DNA of 64,000 nucleotides from Pandoraea thiooxydans (GCF_001931675.1 NZ_CP014839.1:1240001-1304000), one strand, 5' to 3'; numbered from the stretch's first letter, positions 25,680 to 34,332 are shown. The notes: generated by a model from the letters alone, not told the origin. Translations and numbers: made by a program.

Positions 25680-26858
25680 TCAATCGCTCATGCTGCGAAT
25701 GACCTTGCGCAGAAAGCCCTCGCATGCTTCGATCTGTTCCAGCGCGACGAATTCATTGGGTTTGTGGGCCTGCTGAATGTCACCGGGGCCGCACACCACG
25801 GCTGGCACGCCGGCCTGCTGGAACTGGCCGGCCTCGGTGCCATAGGCCACTTTTCGTTTGTCGGTATCGGCCGTCAGCGCACGAACCAATTGGGTAATCG
25901 CGGCCTGCTCCGATGCGTCGAGCGACGGCGCGGCGGCGACCGGCGTCAACTCAATCCTGGCATCGGGATGCTCGCGCTGCATTTTCGGCAACAGGGTGCC
26001 GTGTGCGTAGTCCTGAATGCGCGCGTAGATGGACGGCGCATCGACGCTCGGCAGATTACGGTATTCGAAGGTGAACTCGCAAAAATCGGGAATCGTGTTG
26101 AGTGCGATGCCGCCCTTGATGACACCGGTTTGCGCGGTCGTGAAAGGCACGTCGAAAGCCTCGTCGAACGGCCCGTTGGCGCGCAGTTCGTCGGCGACGT
26201 CGCGGATATAGCAGATCAGCCTGGCAGCGTATTCGATGGCATTGACGCCGTGCGGCGTGAGCGAAGAATGCGCCGCCTTGCCGTGCACGCAGCAGCGATA
26301 GGCGTTGATGCCTTTGTGCGCGACGATCACGCGCATGGAGGTCGGCTCCCCGACGATGCAGCCGTCGGGCTTGATGCCGCGCGCTTTCAGGTCGGCCAGC
26401 ATGACCGGCGCGCCGACGCAGCCGACTTCCTCGTCGTATGACAAGGCAAAATGCAGCGGCTGTTTGAGGCTGGCCTTTTGCATCTCCGGCAGCAGCGTCA
26501 GGGCGGTGCCGATAAAGCCCTTCATATCGCAGGTGCCGCGCCCGAATAGCTTGCCGTCCCTGACCACCGGGGCGAACGGATCGGAGTCCCACGGCTGACC
26601 GTCGACCGGCACCACGTCGGTGTGGCCGGACAGCACAATGCCGCCTTGCGTGTTGCCGTTTGCCGCCGGCACGGTGGCGAACAGGTTGGCCTTGCGGCCG
26701 GTGGCGTCGTAGCTCAAGAGCGCCTCGATGCCGGCGCCGCGCAGATGGTCGCGCACCAGCTCGATCAGGCCCAGGTTGGATTCCCGACTGGTGGTGTCGA
26801 TGCTCACGAGCTTCTTGATCCAGTCCAGCGAGGCGGGGATGTTTGCGGCAGAAGTCAT
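25680..26858 (-). CDS. argE: Acetylornithine deacetylase ArgE
   Basis: An M20-family metallohydrolase that releases acetate from N2-acetylornithine in arginine synthesis. The 392-residue protein has zinc ligands and catalytic residues His79 (LSGHTDVVPV), Asp111 (GRGTCDMKGF), Glu143 and Glu144 (YDEEVGCVGA), and a C-terminal His (IQQAHKPNEFV). The inserted dimerisation domain (about 180-300) contains HGKAAHSSLTPHGVNAI. It is separate from other arg genes, as is usual in this group. Its promoter must lie in the region shared with the oxyanion transporter. Confidence 0.9.
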   Translation of the reverse strand: MTSAANIPASLDWIKKLVSIDTTSRESNLGLIELVRDHLRGAGIEALLSYDATGRKANLFATVPAANGNTQGGIVLSGHTDVVPVDGQPWDSDPFAPVVRDGKLFGRGTCDMKGFIGTALTLLPEMQKASLKQPLHFALSYDEEVGCVGAPVMLADLKARGIKPDGCIVGEPTSMRVIVAHKGINAYRCCVHGKAAHSSLTPHGVNAIEYAARLICYIRDVADELRANGPFDEAFDVPFTTAQTGVIKGGIALNTIPDFCEFTFEYRNLPSVDAPSIYARIQDYAHGTLLPKMQREHPDARIELTPVAAAPSLDASEQAAITQLVRALTADTDKRKVAYGTEAGQFQQAGVPAVVCGPGDIQQAHKPNEFVALEQIEACEGFLRKVIRSMSD

Positions 26859-26974
26859 TGGAATCGCTCCGTTTTCGATCGGCCCATCATAGCCCGGATT
26901 GCTTTATATGTGAATTAGTTGCGCTCCCCTTCGGTCCGTCGCCGGCCGGCGAGCCTTTACGGCGACTCCGGTTA

Positions 26975-27002
26975 ACCGTAATATACACGAGTTTATAACG
27001 GT
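26975..27002 (+). promoter_or_regulatory. ModE-like inverted repeat upstream of oxyanion ABC operon
   Basis: ACCGTAATATAC, a 4-base spacer and GTTTATAACGGT form an inverted repeat with 10 of 12 matching positions. Half-sites of the type CGTTATA/TATAACG resemble the molybdate-responsive ModE operators of proteobacteria. It lies 73 bases before the binding-protein gene. No modE gene is in the window, so the regulator assignment is inference. Confidence 0.6.
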
Positions 27003-27074
27003 GCTTTTTACCAACGTCGGCCTTGAGCCAGACGGTGGGTGCACGCTTTTGCAGGTAACCGGGAGAGACCTTCG

Positions 27075-28004
27075 ATGAGACGTTTGCAGTTATCGCACTG
27101 GGCGGCAGCGCTGCTGCTGGGTGCCGGACTTTGGTGTGCAGCGGTATCGGCCGAGGCCGCCGATACGTTGCGAGTGGCCTACGCGGGCTCGATGGGCGTG
27201 GTGATGGACCGCTTCATCGGTCCGGCATTCGCCAAGGCCAATGGCGTGCAGTACCAGGGCATCGGGCAGGGCGCCTACGGGCTGGCGCGCCGGCTCGAAG
27301 GCAAGCTGCTGCAAGCCGATGTGTTTGTCTCGATTACGCCGGGGCCGATCGATATCCTGAAAAAGGCCGGCATGGTGGGCACCGCGCAGCCGGTGGCCAG
27401 CACGCAGATGGTCATCACCTACAGCCCGAAGAGCAAATTCGCCCCCGCGCTGGAAGCCGCCGCGCGGGGCGAAAAGCCTTGGTGCGAGGTGCTGACGACA
27501 CCGGGATTGCGCTTTGGCCGCACCGACCCGGCTACCGATCCGCAGGGGCGCAATATCATTTTCGCGATGCTGCTGGCGCAGCATTATTACAAGCAGCCGG
27601 CGCTGGCCCGGCGGATTCTGGGCGACGTCGAAAACCGTCAGCAGATTTTCGCCGAGCCGTCGCTGCTCTCGCGCCTGGAGGCCGGCCAGCTGGACGCCTC
27701 CTCCGGTTATCTGAGCGCGGCGCAATCGCATCATTTGCCCTACATCAAGCTGCCGGATGAAATCAATCTGAGCAATCCGGCCATGCAGGCGAACTGGTAC
27801 GACAGCGCGCATTTCAGCATCAAACTGCCCAACGGCAAGACGAGCGAGCTGAGCACGCAGCCGCTGGTTTTCTATGCCGTGGTGCTCAACGACAGCAAGC
27901 AGCACGCGCTGGCGGAGAAATTCGTCAAATTCCTGCAAAGTCCGGCGGGCCAGAAGATGCTCGCCGAGCACGGTTACAGCGCGCCAAAGGGAGGTCCGAT
28001 CTGA
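27075..28004 (+). CDS. Molybdate/tungstate-type (WtpA/ModA-like) periplasmic binding protein
   Basis: A 309-residue exported binding protein. The signal peptide covers MRRLQLSHWAAALLLGAGLW to SAEAAD. The mature start LRVAYAGSMGVVMDRFIGPA and GKLLQADVFVSITPGPIDIL fit the WtpA/ModA oxyanion family (the AGS loop and D-V segment). TDPATDPQGRNIIFAM matches its hinge region. The start at 27075 is taken because MRRLQ begins a good signal peptide; an ATG 36 bases upstream is possible. It is followed by its own permease and ATPase genes. Molybdate or tungstate is the likely cargo, supported by the ModE-like site upstream. Confidence 0.8.
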   Translation: MRRLQLSHWAAALLLGAGLWCAAVSAEAADTLRVAYAGSMGVVMDRFIGPAFAKANGVQYQGIGQGAYGLARRLEGKLLQADVFVSITPGPIDILKKAGMVGTAQPVASTQMVITYSPKSKFAPALEAAARGEKPWCEVLTTPGLRFGRTDPATDPQGRNIIFAMLLAQHYYKQPALARRILGDVENRQQIFAEPSLLSRLEAGQLDASSGYLSAAQSHHLPYIKLPDEINLSNPAMQANWYDSAHFSIKLPNGKTSELSTQPLVFYAVVLNDSKQHALAEKFVKFLQSPAGQKMLAEHGYSAPKGGPI

Positions 28005-28094
28005 ATCGGCCGATGTCTTAAATAATCGGGCGGGCCGGTTCGGATTTGTGTATCCTCGGCGTCGTTCGAGGCATACCGCGAGGGTAAGGGTTTC

Positions 28095-28892
28095 ATGAGC
28101 GCGCAGGTTGATCTTCAGGTGTCCGATGGCCTGCCGCGCGCGCGCGCGCCGGCACTGCTCGGCGCACTCACCCTGTTGCTGATTGCCGGGCCGTTCATCG
28201 GCCTGGCCTGCGTCACCCCGTGGCGCGATTTTCACTTCTTTCCGGGCGATACCCGTGCAATCGCCGTGTCGCTGGTCTACAGCCTGGTATCGCTCGGGCT
28301 GATCATCGGGCTCGGTACGCCGTTGGCATGGTGGCTGGCGCGTCACACATTTCGCGGAAAATGGCTGCTCGAGGCCATCATTTTGCTGGCCTTGCTGACC
28401 CCGCCGCTGGCCATGGGCATTTTGCTGGCTACGCTTTATGGTCCTTACGGGCCGGCCGGCAGCCTGGCCGCGCGCGCCGGCATCGAGCTGACCAATTCGG
28501 CGCCGGCCTTCATCCTGGCGCAGTGCTATGGCGCGTTGCCCTATTTCGTGGTCGCGGCGCGCGCCGCTTTCGAGGGAGTGCCGCGCGAGCTGGAGCATAT
28601 TGCGCTCACATTGGGCAAGACTCCCTGGCAGACCTTCTGGCTGGTCAGCATGCCGCTGGCCCGGCTCGGACTGGCCGCGGGAGTCGCGCTCGCCTGGGTG
28701 CGCGCGCTTGGCGAATTCGGCGTGGTCCTGATCGTGGCCTACTACCCGCAGGGCATCCCGGTCAAATTGTGGGTGAATCTGCAGGATATCGGGCTGCCGG
28801 CAGTGTATCCGCTGCTATGGGTGTTTTTCCTGGTGGCGATGCCTCTGCCGCTGATTCTTGGTTTGGCCTCACGTCGTCAGCGTCTTTTCTGA
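28095..28892 (+). CDS. Oxyanion ABC transporter permease (ModB/WtpB-like)
   Basis: An inner-membrane permease of 265 residues with about six hydrophobic segments. It has the binding-protein-dependent transport signature EHIALTLGKTPWQTFWLVSMPLA. GVALAWVRALGEFGVVLIVA is characteristic of molybdate and sulfate permeases. It is separated by 90 bases from the binding protein and ends 2 bases before the ATPase gene. Confidence 0.85.
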   Translation: MSAQVDLQVSDGLPRARAPALLGALTLLLIAGPFIGLACVTPWRDFHFFPGDTRAIAVSLVYSLVSLGLIIGLGTPLAWWLARHTFRGKWLLEAIILLALLTPPLAMGILLATLYGPYGPAGSLAARAGIELTNSAPAFILAQCYGALPYFVVAARAAFEGVPRELEHIALTLGKTPWQTFWLVSMPLARLGLAAGVALAWVRALGEFGVVLIVAYYPQGIPVKLWVNLQDIGLPAVYPLLWVFFLVAMPLPLILGLASRRQRLF

Positions 28893-28894
28893 GC

Positions 28895-29986
28895 ATGCGT
28901 ATCGACTACCGTATCGATCATCCCGTGCGGCTCGAGGCCTGCTTCGAGGTCAACGGCTTCACCGTGCTGCTCGGGCAAAGCGGCGAGGGCAAGACAACGC
29001 TGCTGCGCGCGATCGCCGGCCTGTTGCCGGCCTATGGGGAGCCGTTCGGCGGCATGCCGCCGCAACATCGCGCGATCGGCTACTTGCCGCAGGGCTATGC
29101 GCTGTTTCCCCATTTGCGCGCCTGGGAGAACGTCGCTTTCGCTCTGTCCGGGCCGCGACGTCGAGCCCAGGCGCTCGAATTGCTCGCACGCGTACAGCTG
29201 GCGCATGTGGCCGACGCCTATCCGTCGGCGCTATCGGGCGGGCAACAGCAGCGCGTGGCGCTGGCCCGTGCGCTGGCTCGCAAGCCTCAACTGCTGCTGC
29301 TCGACGAGCCGACTTCCGCGCTCGATGCGGCCACGCGCGACGAGGTGATGGCGGAACTGATTTCCGAGACTCACGACTTCGGCTTGCCGACCCTGGCGGT
29401 CAGCCATGATCCGCATCTGGCGTTGCTGGCTGATCACGTTGCCGTGATGAGCGGCCGACGCATTGCCCAGGAGGGTGCGCCAGCCGATGTGCTGGCGCGG
29501 CCCAATGGCGTGGCGGTGGCGCGTTTGCTGGGGCATCGCAATTTATTTACCGGGCGCATCGACGGGCATGCGCCGCAGGCGGGCGTCACCCGCCTGCGCT
29601 GGGATGGTGCCGGCGCGGCGGTGCTGCACCTCCCGCTGCAGCCTGAGCTGGCCGTGGGACAAACAGTGCACTGGATGATTGCGCCGCAGGCGGTAGAGCT
29701 CGCAACGGATACATCTGCCACTGAAAATCGTGTGACGGCGCTCGTGGAGAACCTCCTTAACCTCGGCGGCCATTATCAGGCGGCGCTGCGTTGCGGCACC
29801 GAGCAGTTGTGGCTGGCAGTGTCGAGCGAGCGGGTGCGCCAGCACCGGCTGGCGCGCGGTGCCCAAGTCGTCGTCACGCTATGCCGTACCGGACTGCTGT
29901 GCTGGTCCCGGCCGGCCGATGCCGCCGGGCCAACCGGCGGACCAGGCGGGCCGGCAGACACTTCCTCGTCAGACACCGCCCGTTGA
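28895..29986 (+). CDS. Oxyanion ABC transporter ATP-binding protein (ModC/WtpC-like)
   Basis: A 363-residue ATPase. Walker A is GQSGEGKTT (27-35), signature LSGGQQQR (113-120), Walker B LLLLDEP (134-140) and the H-loop region LAVSHDPH. The C-terminal third (about 230-340) is a TOBE-type regulatory region with RVTALVENLLNLGGHYQAAL. The start at 28895 (MRIDYRIDHPVRLEA) directly follows the permease stop. The long open frame upstream of it is only a shadow of the permease. The 3' end overlaps the convergent tetR-type gene by 18 bases. Confidence 0.85.
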   Translation: MRIDYRIDHPVRLEACFEVNGFTVLLGQSGEGKTTLLRAIAGLLPAYGEPFGGMPPQHRAIGYLPQGYALFPHLRAWENVAFALSGPRRRAQALELLARVQLAHVADAYPSALSGGQQQRVALARALARKPQLLLLDEPTSALDAATRDEVMAELISETHDFGLPTLAVSHDPHLALLADHVAVMSGRRIAQEGAPADVLARPNGVAVARLLGHRNLFTGRIDGHAPQAGVTRLRWDGAGAAVLHLPLQPELAVGQTVHWMIAPQAVELATDTSATENRVTALVENLLNLGGHYQAALRCGTEQLWLAVSSERVRQHRLARGAQVVVTLCRTGLLCWSRPADAAGPTGGPGGPADTSSSDTAR

Positions 29987-30607
29987 GGTGCCGCACAGCA
30001 GCGCCACGCCGGCGAGCGCGGTGGCGCGCAACGCCGCGCGGCTGTCACCGGCGCGCGAACGCAGCGCCAGCGAATGCAACAGTGCCGACGCTATTTTGGC
30101 CAGCGATGCCGGGTCGGCGTCGCCGGCTATCTCTGCCTGCGCCCGGGCTCGCTTGAAACGTGCCTCGAAGGCGCGGTCGAAAGTGCGCAGTCCGTTACCT
30201 AATGATCGACGGACCTCCTCGTCGGTCATCGCTTCGGTGGCGGCCGTATTGATCAGAAAACAGCCGCGCGCCACGCCGCCGGCTGGAAAGTAAAGTCCCA
30301 GCGCACTGTCATAGACCCGCATCAACGCTTGCGGCAGCGGCAGACCCGCGTCGAGCGCGGCGTCCATCGCCTGGCGACCGGCGTCGATATAGCGGGCGAG
30401 GGCGCTGAGGTAGAGCGCGTGCTTATCCCCGAAGGCGCCATATAAACTCGGTCGATTCATACCCGTCGCGGCGCTCAGATCGTCCAGCGACGTGCCGGCA
30501 TAACCGCTGCGCCAGAACGCGTCGGTGGCGTCGCCCAAGGCCTGCGCCGGATCGTAGGCGCGCGGTCGGCCGCGGCTCTTTTTCGGGGAATCAGATTTTT
30601 GTACCAT
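29969..30607 (-). CDS. TetR-family transcriptional regulator
   Basis: A 212-residue regulator. The N-terminal helix-turn-helix (about 25-65) reads FWRSGYAGTSLDDLSAATGM then NRPSLYGAFGDKHALY. The effector domain has LGLYFPAGGVARGCFLINT, typical of the AcrR/NemR-like group that responds to electrophiles. It is divergent from a glutathione S-transferase gene, and their 74-base gap carries an inverted repeat over the GST promoter. It probably represses the GST gene and itself. Confidence 0.88.
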   Translation of the reverse strand: MVQKSDSPKKSRGRPRAYDPAQALGDATDAFWRSGYAGTSLDDLSAATGMNRPSLYGAFGDKHALYLSALARYIDAGRQAMDAALDAGLPLPQALMRVYDSALGLYFPAGGVARGCFLINTAATEAMTDEEVRRSLGNGLRTFDRAFEARFKRARAQAEIAGDADPASLAKIASALLHSLALRSRAGDSRAALRATALAGVALLCGTSTGGV

Positions 30608-30621
30608 TTTGAATAAAATAA

Positions 30622-30657
30622 TTGACGATGGTTATTTTTGTGCAATATAGTACAAAA
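30622..30657 (+). promoter_or_regulatory. GST promoter with overlapping TetR-type operator
   Basis: A sigma-70 promoter is readable: -35 TTGACG (30622-30627) and -10 TATAGT (30646-30651), 18-base spacing. Over the -10 lies TTTTGTGC-AATATA-GTACAAAA (30636-30657), a 22-bp inverted repeat with 7 of 8 matching positions. A related half-site, GATTTTTGTAC (30594-30604), overlaps the start of the regulator gene. Binding at these sites would repress both divergent genes. Confidence 0.65.
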
Positions 30658-30681
30658 TCAATTGCCCCAGGAGGAATCCTC

Positions 30682-31344
30682 ATGAATTTATTCTTTGCCC
30701 CGCTCGCATGTTCGATGGCAACCCGCATCGCGCTGTATGAAGCCGGTGCGCAAGCCGACTACACTGAAGTCGACACGGATCTCAAGCAACTGATCGACGG
30801 CAGCGACTTTCTGCCGATCAATCCGTTGGGGCAGGTCCCAGCGCTGCGCACCGACGACGGCGTGTTGCTGACCGAAAACACGGCCATCCTGCCGTACGTG
30901 GCCGATGCGTATCCGCAGGCCCAGTTGGCGCCGGCAGCCGGCATGGGCACCGACCGGGCGCGCCTGCATCAATGGCTCGGTTTTGTCAGCACCGAGTTGC
31001 ACAAGGCGATTTTCGTGCCCTTGCTGGATCCCGATGCCCCGCAGGAGGTCAAGCGCTATGCTCTCGAAAAATTGGAGACACGTATTGGAATGCTGAACAA
31101 ACACCTGGCCAACCAGGATCATCTGCTCGATCGTTTCAGCGTGGCTGATGCCTACCTCTTCACGGTGCTCAACTGGGCACAGTATTCGGGCGTCGCGCTA
31201 TCGTCATGGCCGCATGTCGATGCCTATTACGGCCAATTGAAGCAGCGGCCGAGCGTGGCGCAGGCGCTCGGCGAGGAAATGGCGCTGTACATGCAGGCAA
31301 GCAAACGCCGCAAGACGGCTGCATCGCAAACCGAAAGCGCCTAA
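30682..31344 (+). CDS. Glutathione S-transferase family protein
   Basis: A 220-residue cytosolic GST of the beta-like class (GstB/Gst type). The N-terminal thioredoxin-like domain reads MNLFFAPLACSMATRIALYE, with Cys10 at the usual place, NPLGQVPALRTDDGVLLTEN (cis-Pro and the glutathione-binding segment) and TAILPYVAD. The helical C-terminal domain has FSVADAYLFTVLNWAQY. The start at 30682 has GGAGGAATCC before it. Regulation by the divergent TetR gene is likely. The electrophilic substrate is unknown. Confidence 0.88.
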   Translation: MNLFFAPLACSMATRIALYEAGAQADYTEVDTDLKQLIDGSDFLPINPLGQVPALRTDDGVLLTENTAILPYVADAYPQAQLAPAAGMGTDRARLHQWLGFVSTELHKAIFVPLLDPDAPQEVKRYALEKLETRIGMLNKHLANQDHLLDRFSVADAYLFTVLNWAQYSGVALSSWPHVDAYYGQLKQRPSVAQALGEEMALYMQASKRRKTAASQTESA

Positions 31345-31413
31345 CGGGCGCGTTGTGGAACCCGTGGCATCCCGGGCCTTCGGCTCCCCCCGCTGCCAGG
31401 GGGTTCGAAGAGG

Positions 31414-31451
31414 CGCGGCGCTTCGTTCATGCGATCCGATGAAGCGCCGCG
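31414..31451. terminator. Hairpin between convergent GST and cupredoxin genes
   Basis: A perfect 11-bp stem (CGCGGCGCTTC 31414-31424 with 31441-31451) and a 16-base loop sit between two convergent genes, just before the cupredoxin stop. Likely a bidirectional transcription end without a T-run. Confidence 0.5.
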
Positions 31452-31455
31452 GGAA

Positions 31456-31893
31456 TTACTTGACGGTCAGGGTGGCCACCATATGGGCTTTGTAATGCCC
31501 GGGCTCGTTGCAGAAGGTCACGTAGCGACCGGGTTTGAGCACGAAGCGCGCGGTTACCGTTTCGTGAGGATTCAAATCTTCGACGCCAACCATCTTGGTC
31601 AGCTTATCCTCTTCCACCTGTTGCGTCTTGGTGTCATAGGGCAGGGCCGCCGAGTTGCCTTTCCACGGTTCGATCATGAACTCGTGCTTCATGTTGGACG
31701 AAAGATTTTCGATCGTGAATTCCACTGGCCCGGCCGGCACGGTGTTGCGGCTGAGGGTGAGAGACATCGTACCGTTATTCTGGTTGGCGAGCTTGACGGT
31801 GACCGACGGCGGCTCGGAAGCAATCGCCGCGGCCGAGGCCAACGCCAGTGAGAGGGCGATCAGGGGATGACACATCATAAAAGAACGACGCAT
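31456..31893 (-). CDS. Exported cupredoxin-domain copper protein
   Basis: A 145-residue periplasmic protein with a signal peptide (MRRSFMMCHPLIALSLALAS ending AIASE) and a single plastocyanin/azurin-like domain. Probable type-1 copper ligands are His70 (NMKHEFMIE), Cys128 (VTFCNEPGH), His133 and Met138 (PGHYKAHM). The start at 31893 is chosen because AGAGG lies 8 bases upstream; an ATG 15 bases further up is possible. Function is likely electron transfer or copper handling. No partner gene is evident. Confidence 0.82.
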   Translation of the reverse strand: MRRSFMMCHPLIALSLALASAAAIASEPPSVTVKLANQNNGTMSLTLSRNTVPAGPVEFTIENLSSNMKHEFMIEPWKGNSAALPYDTKTQQVEEDKLTKMVGVEDLNPHETVTARFVLKPGRYVTFCNEPGHYKAHMVATLTVK

Positions 31894-32237
31894 GGCAAAC
31901 CTCTGCATAAAAGATTGAAGGAAGCGCGTCGTTGGTTTTGTTTGCGTGCTCGACGCGGCCACCCTCGATGCGCGTCATTCGCGTTTATTTGCATTGTGCG
32001 TGAATGACGAGCCCAGCGTAGCCATGCAGACTTAGCGCCGACTTAGTCTGCGGGTAATACCTAGGTTGTCCTCGTTGCGTTTTGGCTGCATCAAAATTTA
32101 TGCGGAGCGCGCATTATTGCCAAAAGCGAAATTATCCATTGAGTCCGCGGCCGTTTTTCTTCGCCCAGCGGCGCAATAGACTGATCCTGTCGACGATGAA
32201 AACACATCGCCCCTTTTGAATAGACAGGAGAATGATC
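31894..32237. other. Intergenic region, no gene recognised
   Basis: Divergent region between the cupredoxin and the small exported protein. A short inverted repeat GCAGACT/AGTCTGC lies near 32025-32052. ACAGGAG (32224-32230) is the ribosome binding site for 32238. Nothing else is supported. Confidence 0.4.
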
Positions 32238-32540
32238 ATGAAGCGCAATCTTTTGGCCGCCGCCTTGCTGTCCGCTTTGCTCGCCGGGGCTGCCGGCTCG
32301 GCGATGGCCAGCGACGCTTACCCCGATGGTTCACAACTGGCCGGCATCCCCGCCGCCTCGGCGCTCAGCCGCGCGCAGGTCAAGAGCGAGCTGGCGCAGG
32401 CTCGTGCTGCCGGAGCGCTTGATCAAAGCGATATCGTGTATCCGCGTGCCGTGGCGGTGGCGCAGTCCGAAGCCGTGATGCGCGGCGGCGCGCTGATGAT
32501 CGCCAGCAACGATTCCAGCAACATTTCGCCGCAACCGTGA
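32238..32540 (+). CDS. Small exported DUF4148-like protein
   Basis: A 100-residue protein with a signal peptide (MKRNLLAAALLSALLAGAAG, cleavage after SAMA). The mature part has SRAQVKSELAQARAAGALDQ, which resembles the DUF4148 family common in Burkholderiaceae. These are small periplasmic proteins of unknown function, often near stress or redox genes. The ATG at 32238 is preferred over 32232 because GACAGGAG then has proper spacing. A strong terminator follows 26 bases after the stop. Confidence 0.75.
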   Translation: MKRNLLAAALLSALLAGAAGSAMASDAYPDGSQLAGIPAASALSRAQVKSELAQARAAGALDQSDIVYPRAVAVAQSEAVMRGGALMIASNDSSNISPQP

Positions 32541-32566
32541 TGCGGCAGCTTGCACTCAATGAAATG

Positions 32567-32592
32567 AGCCCACCGCATGCGGTGGGCTTTTT
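32567..32592 (+). terminator. Rho-independent terminator after the DUF4148-like gene
   Basis: AGCCCACCGCA and TGCGGTGGGCT form a perfect 11-bp inverted repeat followed by T5. It ends the small exported-protein transcript and lies before the end of the convergent cytochrome b561 gene. Confidence 0.85.
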
Positions 32593-32609
32593 GATGAGGA
32601 TGCCGACGC

Positions 32610-33179
32610 TTACTTTTCGTCCGGATGATCGAGCGGCAGCCAGCGCGGCAGCATCGATGCGAGCACGCCGTCCTTGAGGACGAAGTGATGAAAAATTGCC
32701 GCCAGCGCATGCAGTCCGGCAAGCCACATGATCGTGTCACCCAACCAGCCATGCAGTTCGGAAATGGCTTCGCCGAGATCATGCGATGGGCCGATACGAG
32801 GGGCGATCTGCACGTCGCCGAGCAGCGTCAGCGAATGCCCTTCGAGCCAGGTGCCGGTGATGGCGCTCAGCGGCAGCGCAAACAACAGCAGATAAAGGAC
32901 CCATTGCACGGTTTTGGCCGCCAACCCCATCCAGCGCGACACCTCGGGCGGGTCGGGCTGCTTGTCGATCGAGCGCCACAACACGCGCACGATGACCAGG
33001 GCGAGCACGCACAGGCCCAGCGTCTCGTGCAGTTGCCGGCCGCCGTCGCGCGCGGCTGAATAAACGCGTTCCTCGGAGCCGCCCGGGCCGTAGATAAAAG
33101 CGATCAACACCAGGATCGCAGTGGCCCAATGGAAGAACTGAGCGACCGAGCCGTAACGTGTCAGCGTGCGGTGTGCCAT
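32610..33179 (-). CDS. Cytochrome b561
   Basis: A 189-residue diheme inner-membrane cytochrome of the CybB family, which passes electrons between quinol and periplasmic acceptors. Four membrane helices are evident, with haem-ligand histidines in VAQFFHWATAILVLIAFIYG, GGRQLHETLGLCVLAL, ISELHGWLGDTIMWLAGLHA and IFHHFVLKDG. The start at 33179 is set by AGGAGAAG upstream; the longer open frame is not conserved. A second, diverged cytochrome b561 lies at 56.8 kb. Confidence 0.88.
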   Translation of the reverse strand: MAHRTLTRYGSVAQFFHWATAILVLIAFIYGPGGSEERVYSAARDGGRQLHETLGLCVLALVIVRVLWRSIDKQPDPPEVSRWMGLAAKTVQWVLYLLLFALPLSAITGTWLEGHSLTLLGDVQIAPRIGPSHDLGEAISELHGWLGDTIMWLAGLHALAAIFHHFVLKDGVLASMLPRWLPLDHPDEK

Positions 33180-33724
33180 GGTGCTTCTCCTCATGTGTCG
33201 AAAACTGTGGGGTCCTGGGCATGCCGACGTTATTCTGACGCATCTTTTGCCATTGCGTTTGATTGTCGTCAAACCGCGGTGTCAGCGCATGGCCCTCGCT
33301 GGCATCCAACCGGATCGCTGATATACTCCAACGAAGCAGTAAAATTTCCGACAGCGTTGCGCATCGATTCATTGTCTCACCGCAGCTCGATTGTTCGCAC
33401 TGAAGCAGGCGGAGATGCCGGCGAGTCAAGCCGCTGACGCGGTGCGGCAACAGATCGAAATTCGCAGGAGGCAGGTAATTCATGCCAAAAGTATTTGAAT
33501 TCTTTGGATTCCGACGGTTTTCTTCGACGACATCTGTCGCCGCAATCCGATCGGCGCCACTACGATTCCCACCCGCATCGGGCATTCAACGAGACGCCAA
33601 CCCGTCCGACGCCTGAGCGTAGCCACACGACAAGAGACCAGAGCCGCACGGTGGGGCCTGCAGCCGAACCATCGGTCAGGCCCAACCGTTTGATTAATCC
33701 ATCAATCGATTTGGGCTTCAAAAC
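33180..33724. other. Divergent intergenic region, no gene recognised
   Basis: This 545-base gap lies between cytochrome b561 (minus) and the Spy-like gene (plus). It should hold both promoters. I found no convincing ORF, repeat or promoter motif in it. Confidence 0.4.
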
Positions 33725-34252
33725 ATGAAAAATTCTCTCATTCGTCATGCCGCAGTGCCCGCTCTCCTGACGCTGGCTTTTCTGACAACCTCCGCGTGGG
33801 CGCAAACGCCACCCGCCGCGAAGGCGCCCGAGTCTCGCGCCGCCGAGTATGTGCAAAATCATGCGAAAAAACACGAAGACTATGTCGAGCGTCGTATCAA
33901 CCGCTTATACGGTCAACTCAAGATAACGCTGGAGCAGGCACCGCAATGGTCGGCTTTCGCCCAAACGATGCGCGACAATGCGAAGCGCATTGACGACGCA
34001 TTCAAGGCGCGTGCCGAAAAATTGCCGACCATGAATGCCGAGGACTCGTTGCAGTCCTACGCCGAGCTGGCGCAAATGCATGCCGAAAACATGCAGAAGC
34101 TGTCCGCTTCATTCAACGCGCTGTATGCGACCATGTCCGATCAGCAGAAAGAGATCGCCGACAAGTTGTTCCGCAAGCCGTACCGCCATCGCCGCGACGA
34201 GAAGCGTCGTGAACACGGTGCGCGCAAACCGGCGATGGCGCCCAAGCAATAA
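33725..34252 (+). CDS. Spy/CpxP-family periplasmic protein
   Basis: A 175-residue exported protein. The signal peptide is MKNSLIRHAAVPALLTLAFL to SAWA, cleaved before QTPP. The mature part is alpha-helical and charged, with two LTxxQ-like motifs (ITLEQAPQWSAFAQTMRDNA and TMSDQQKEIADKLF). This is the pattern of the ATP-independent chaperone Spy and the stress adaptor CpxP. The C-terminus is very basic (RKPYRHRRDEKRREHGARK). A bidirectional terminator follows. Envelope-stress regulation is likely by family, but no site is visible. Confidence 0.82.
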   Translation: MKNSLIRHAAVPALLTLAFLTTSAWAQTPPAAKAPESRAAEYVQNHAKKHEDYVERRINRLYGQLKITLEQAPQWSAFAQTMRDNAKRIDDAFKARAEKLPTMNAEDSLQSYAELAQMHAENMQKLSASFNALYATMSDQQKEIADKLFRKPYRHRRDEKRREHGARKPAMAPKQ

Positions 34253-34294
34253 GCCGCCGCCAGAGTCGCGGCGCGCACGCAGCATGCGTGTGGT

Positions 34295-34332
34295 AAATGA
34301 CAAACCCCGCCGGCCGGCGGGGTTTGTCATTT
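34295..34332. terminator. Bidirectional terminator between the Spy-like and aldo/keto reductase genes
   Basis: A perfect 38-base palindrome (two 19-base arms, 34295-34313 and 34314-34332) begins AAATGACAAACCCC and ends in ATTT. It would form a very stable hairpin in both directions between two convergent genes. Confidence 0.85.

Noticed and set aside
28220-28894. Possible fusion of a long N-terminal extension to the oxyanion ATPase
   Set aside because: The upstream frame is the permease read in another frame; a good ATG at 28895 right after the permease stop gives a normal ATPase.
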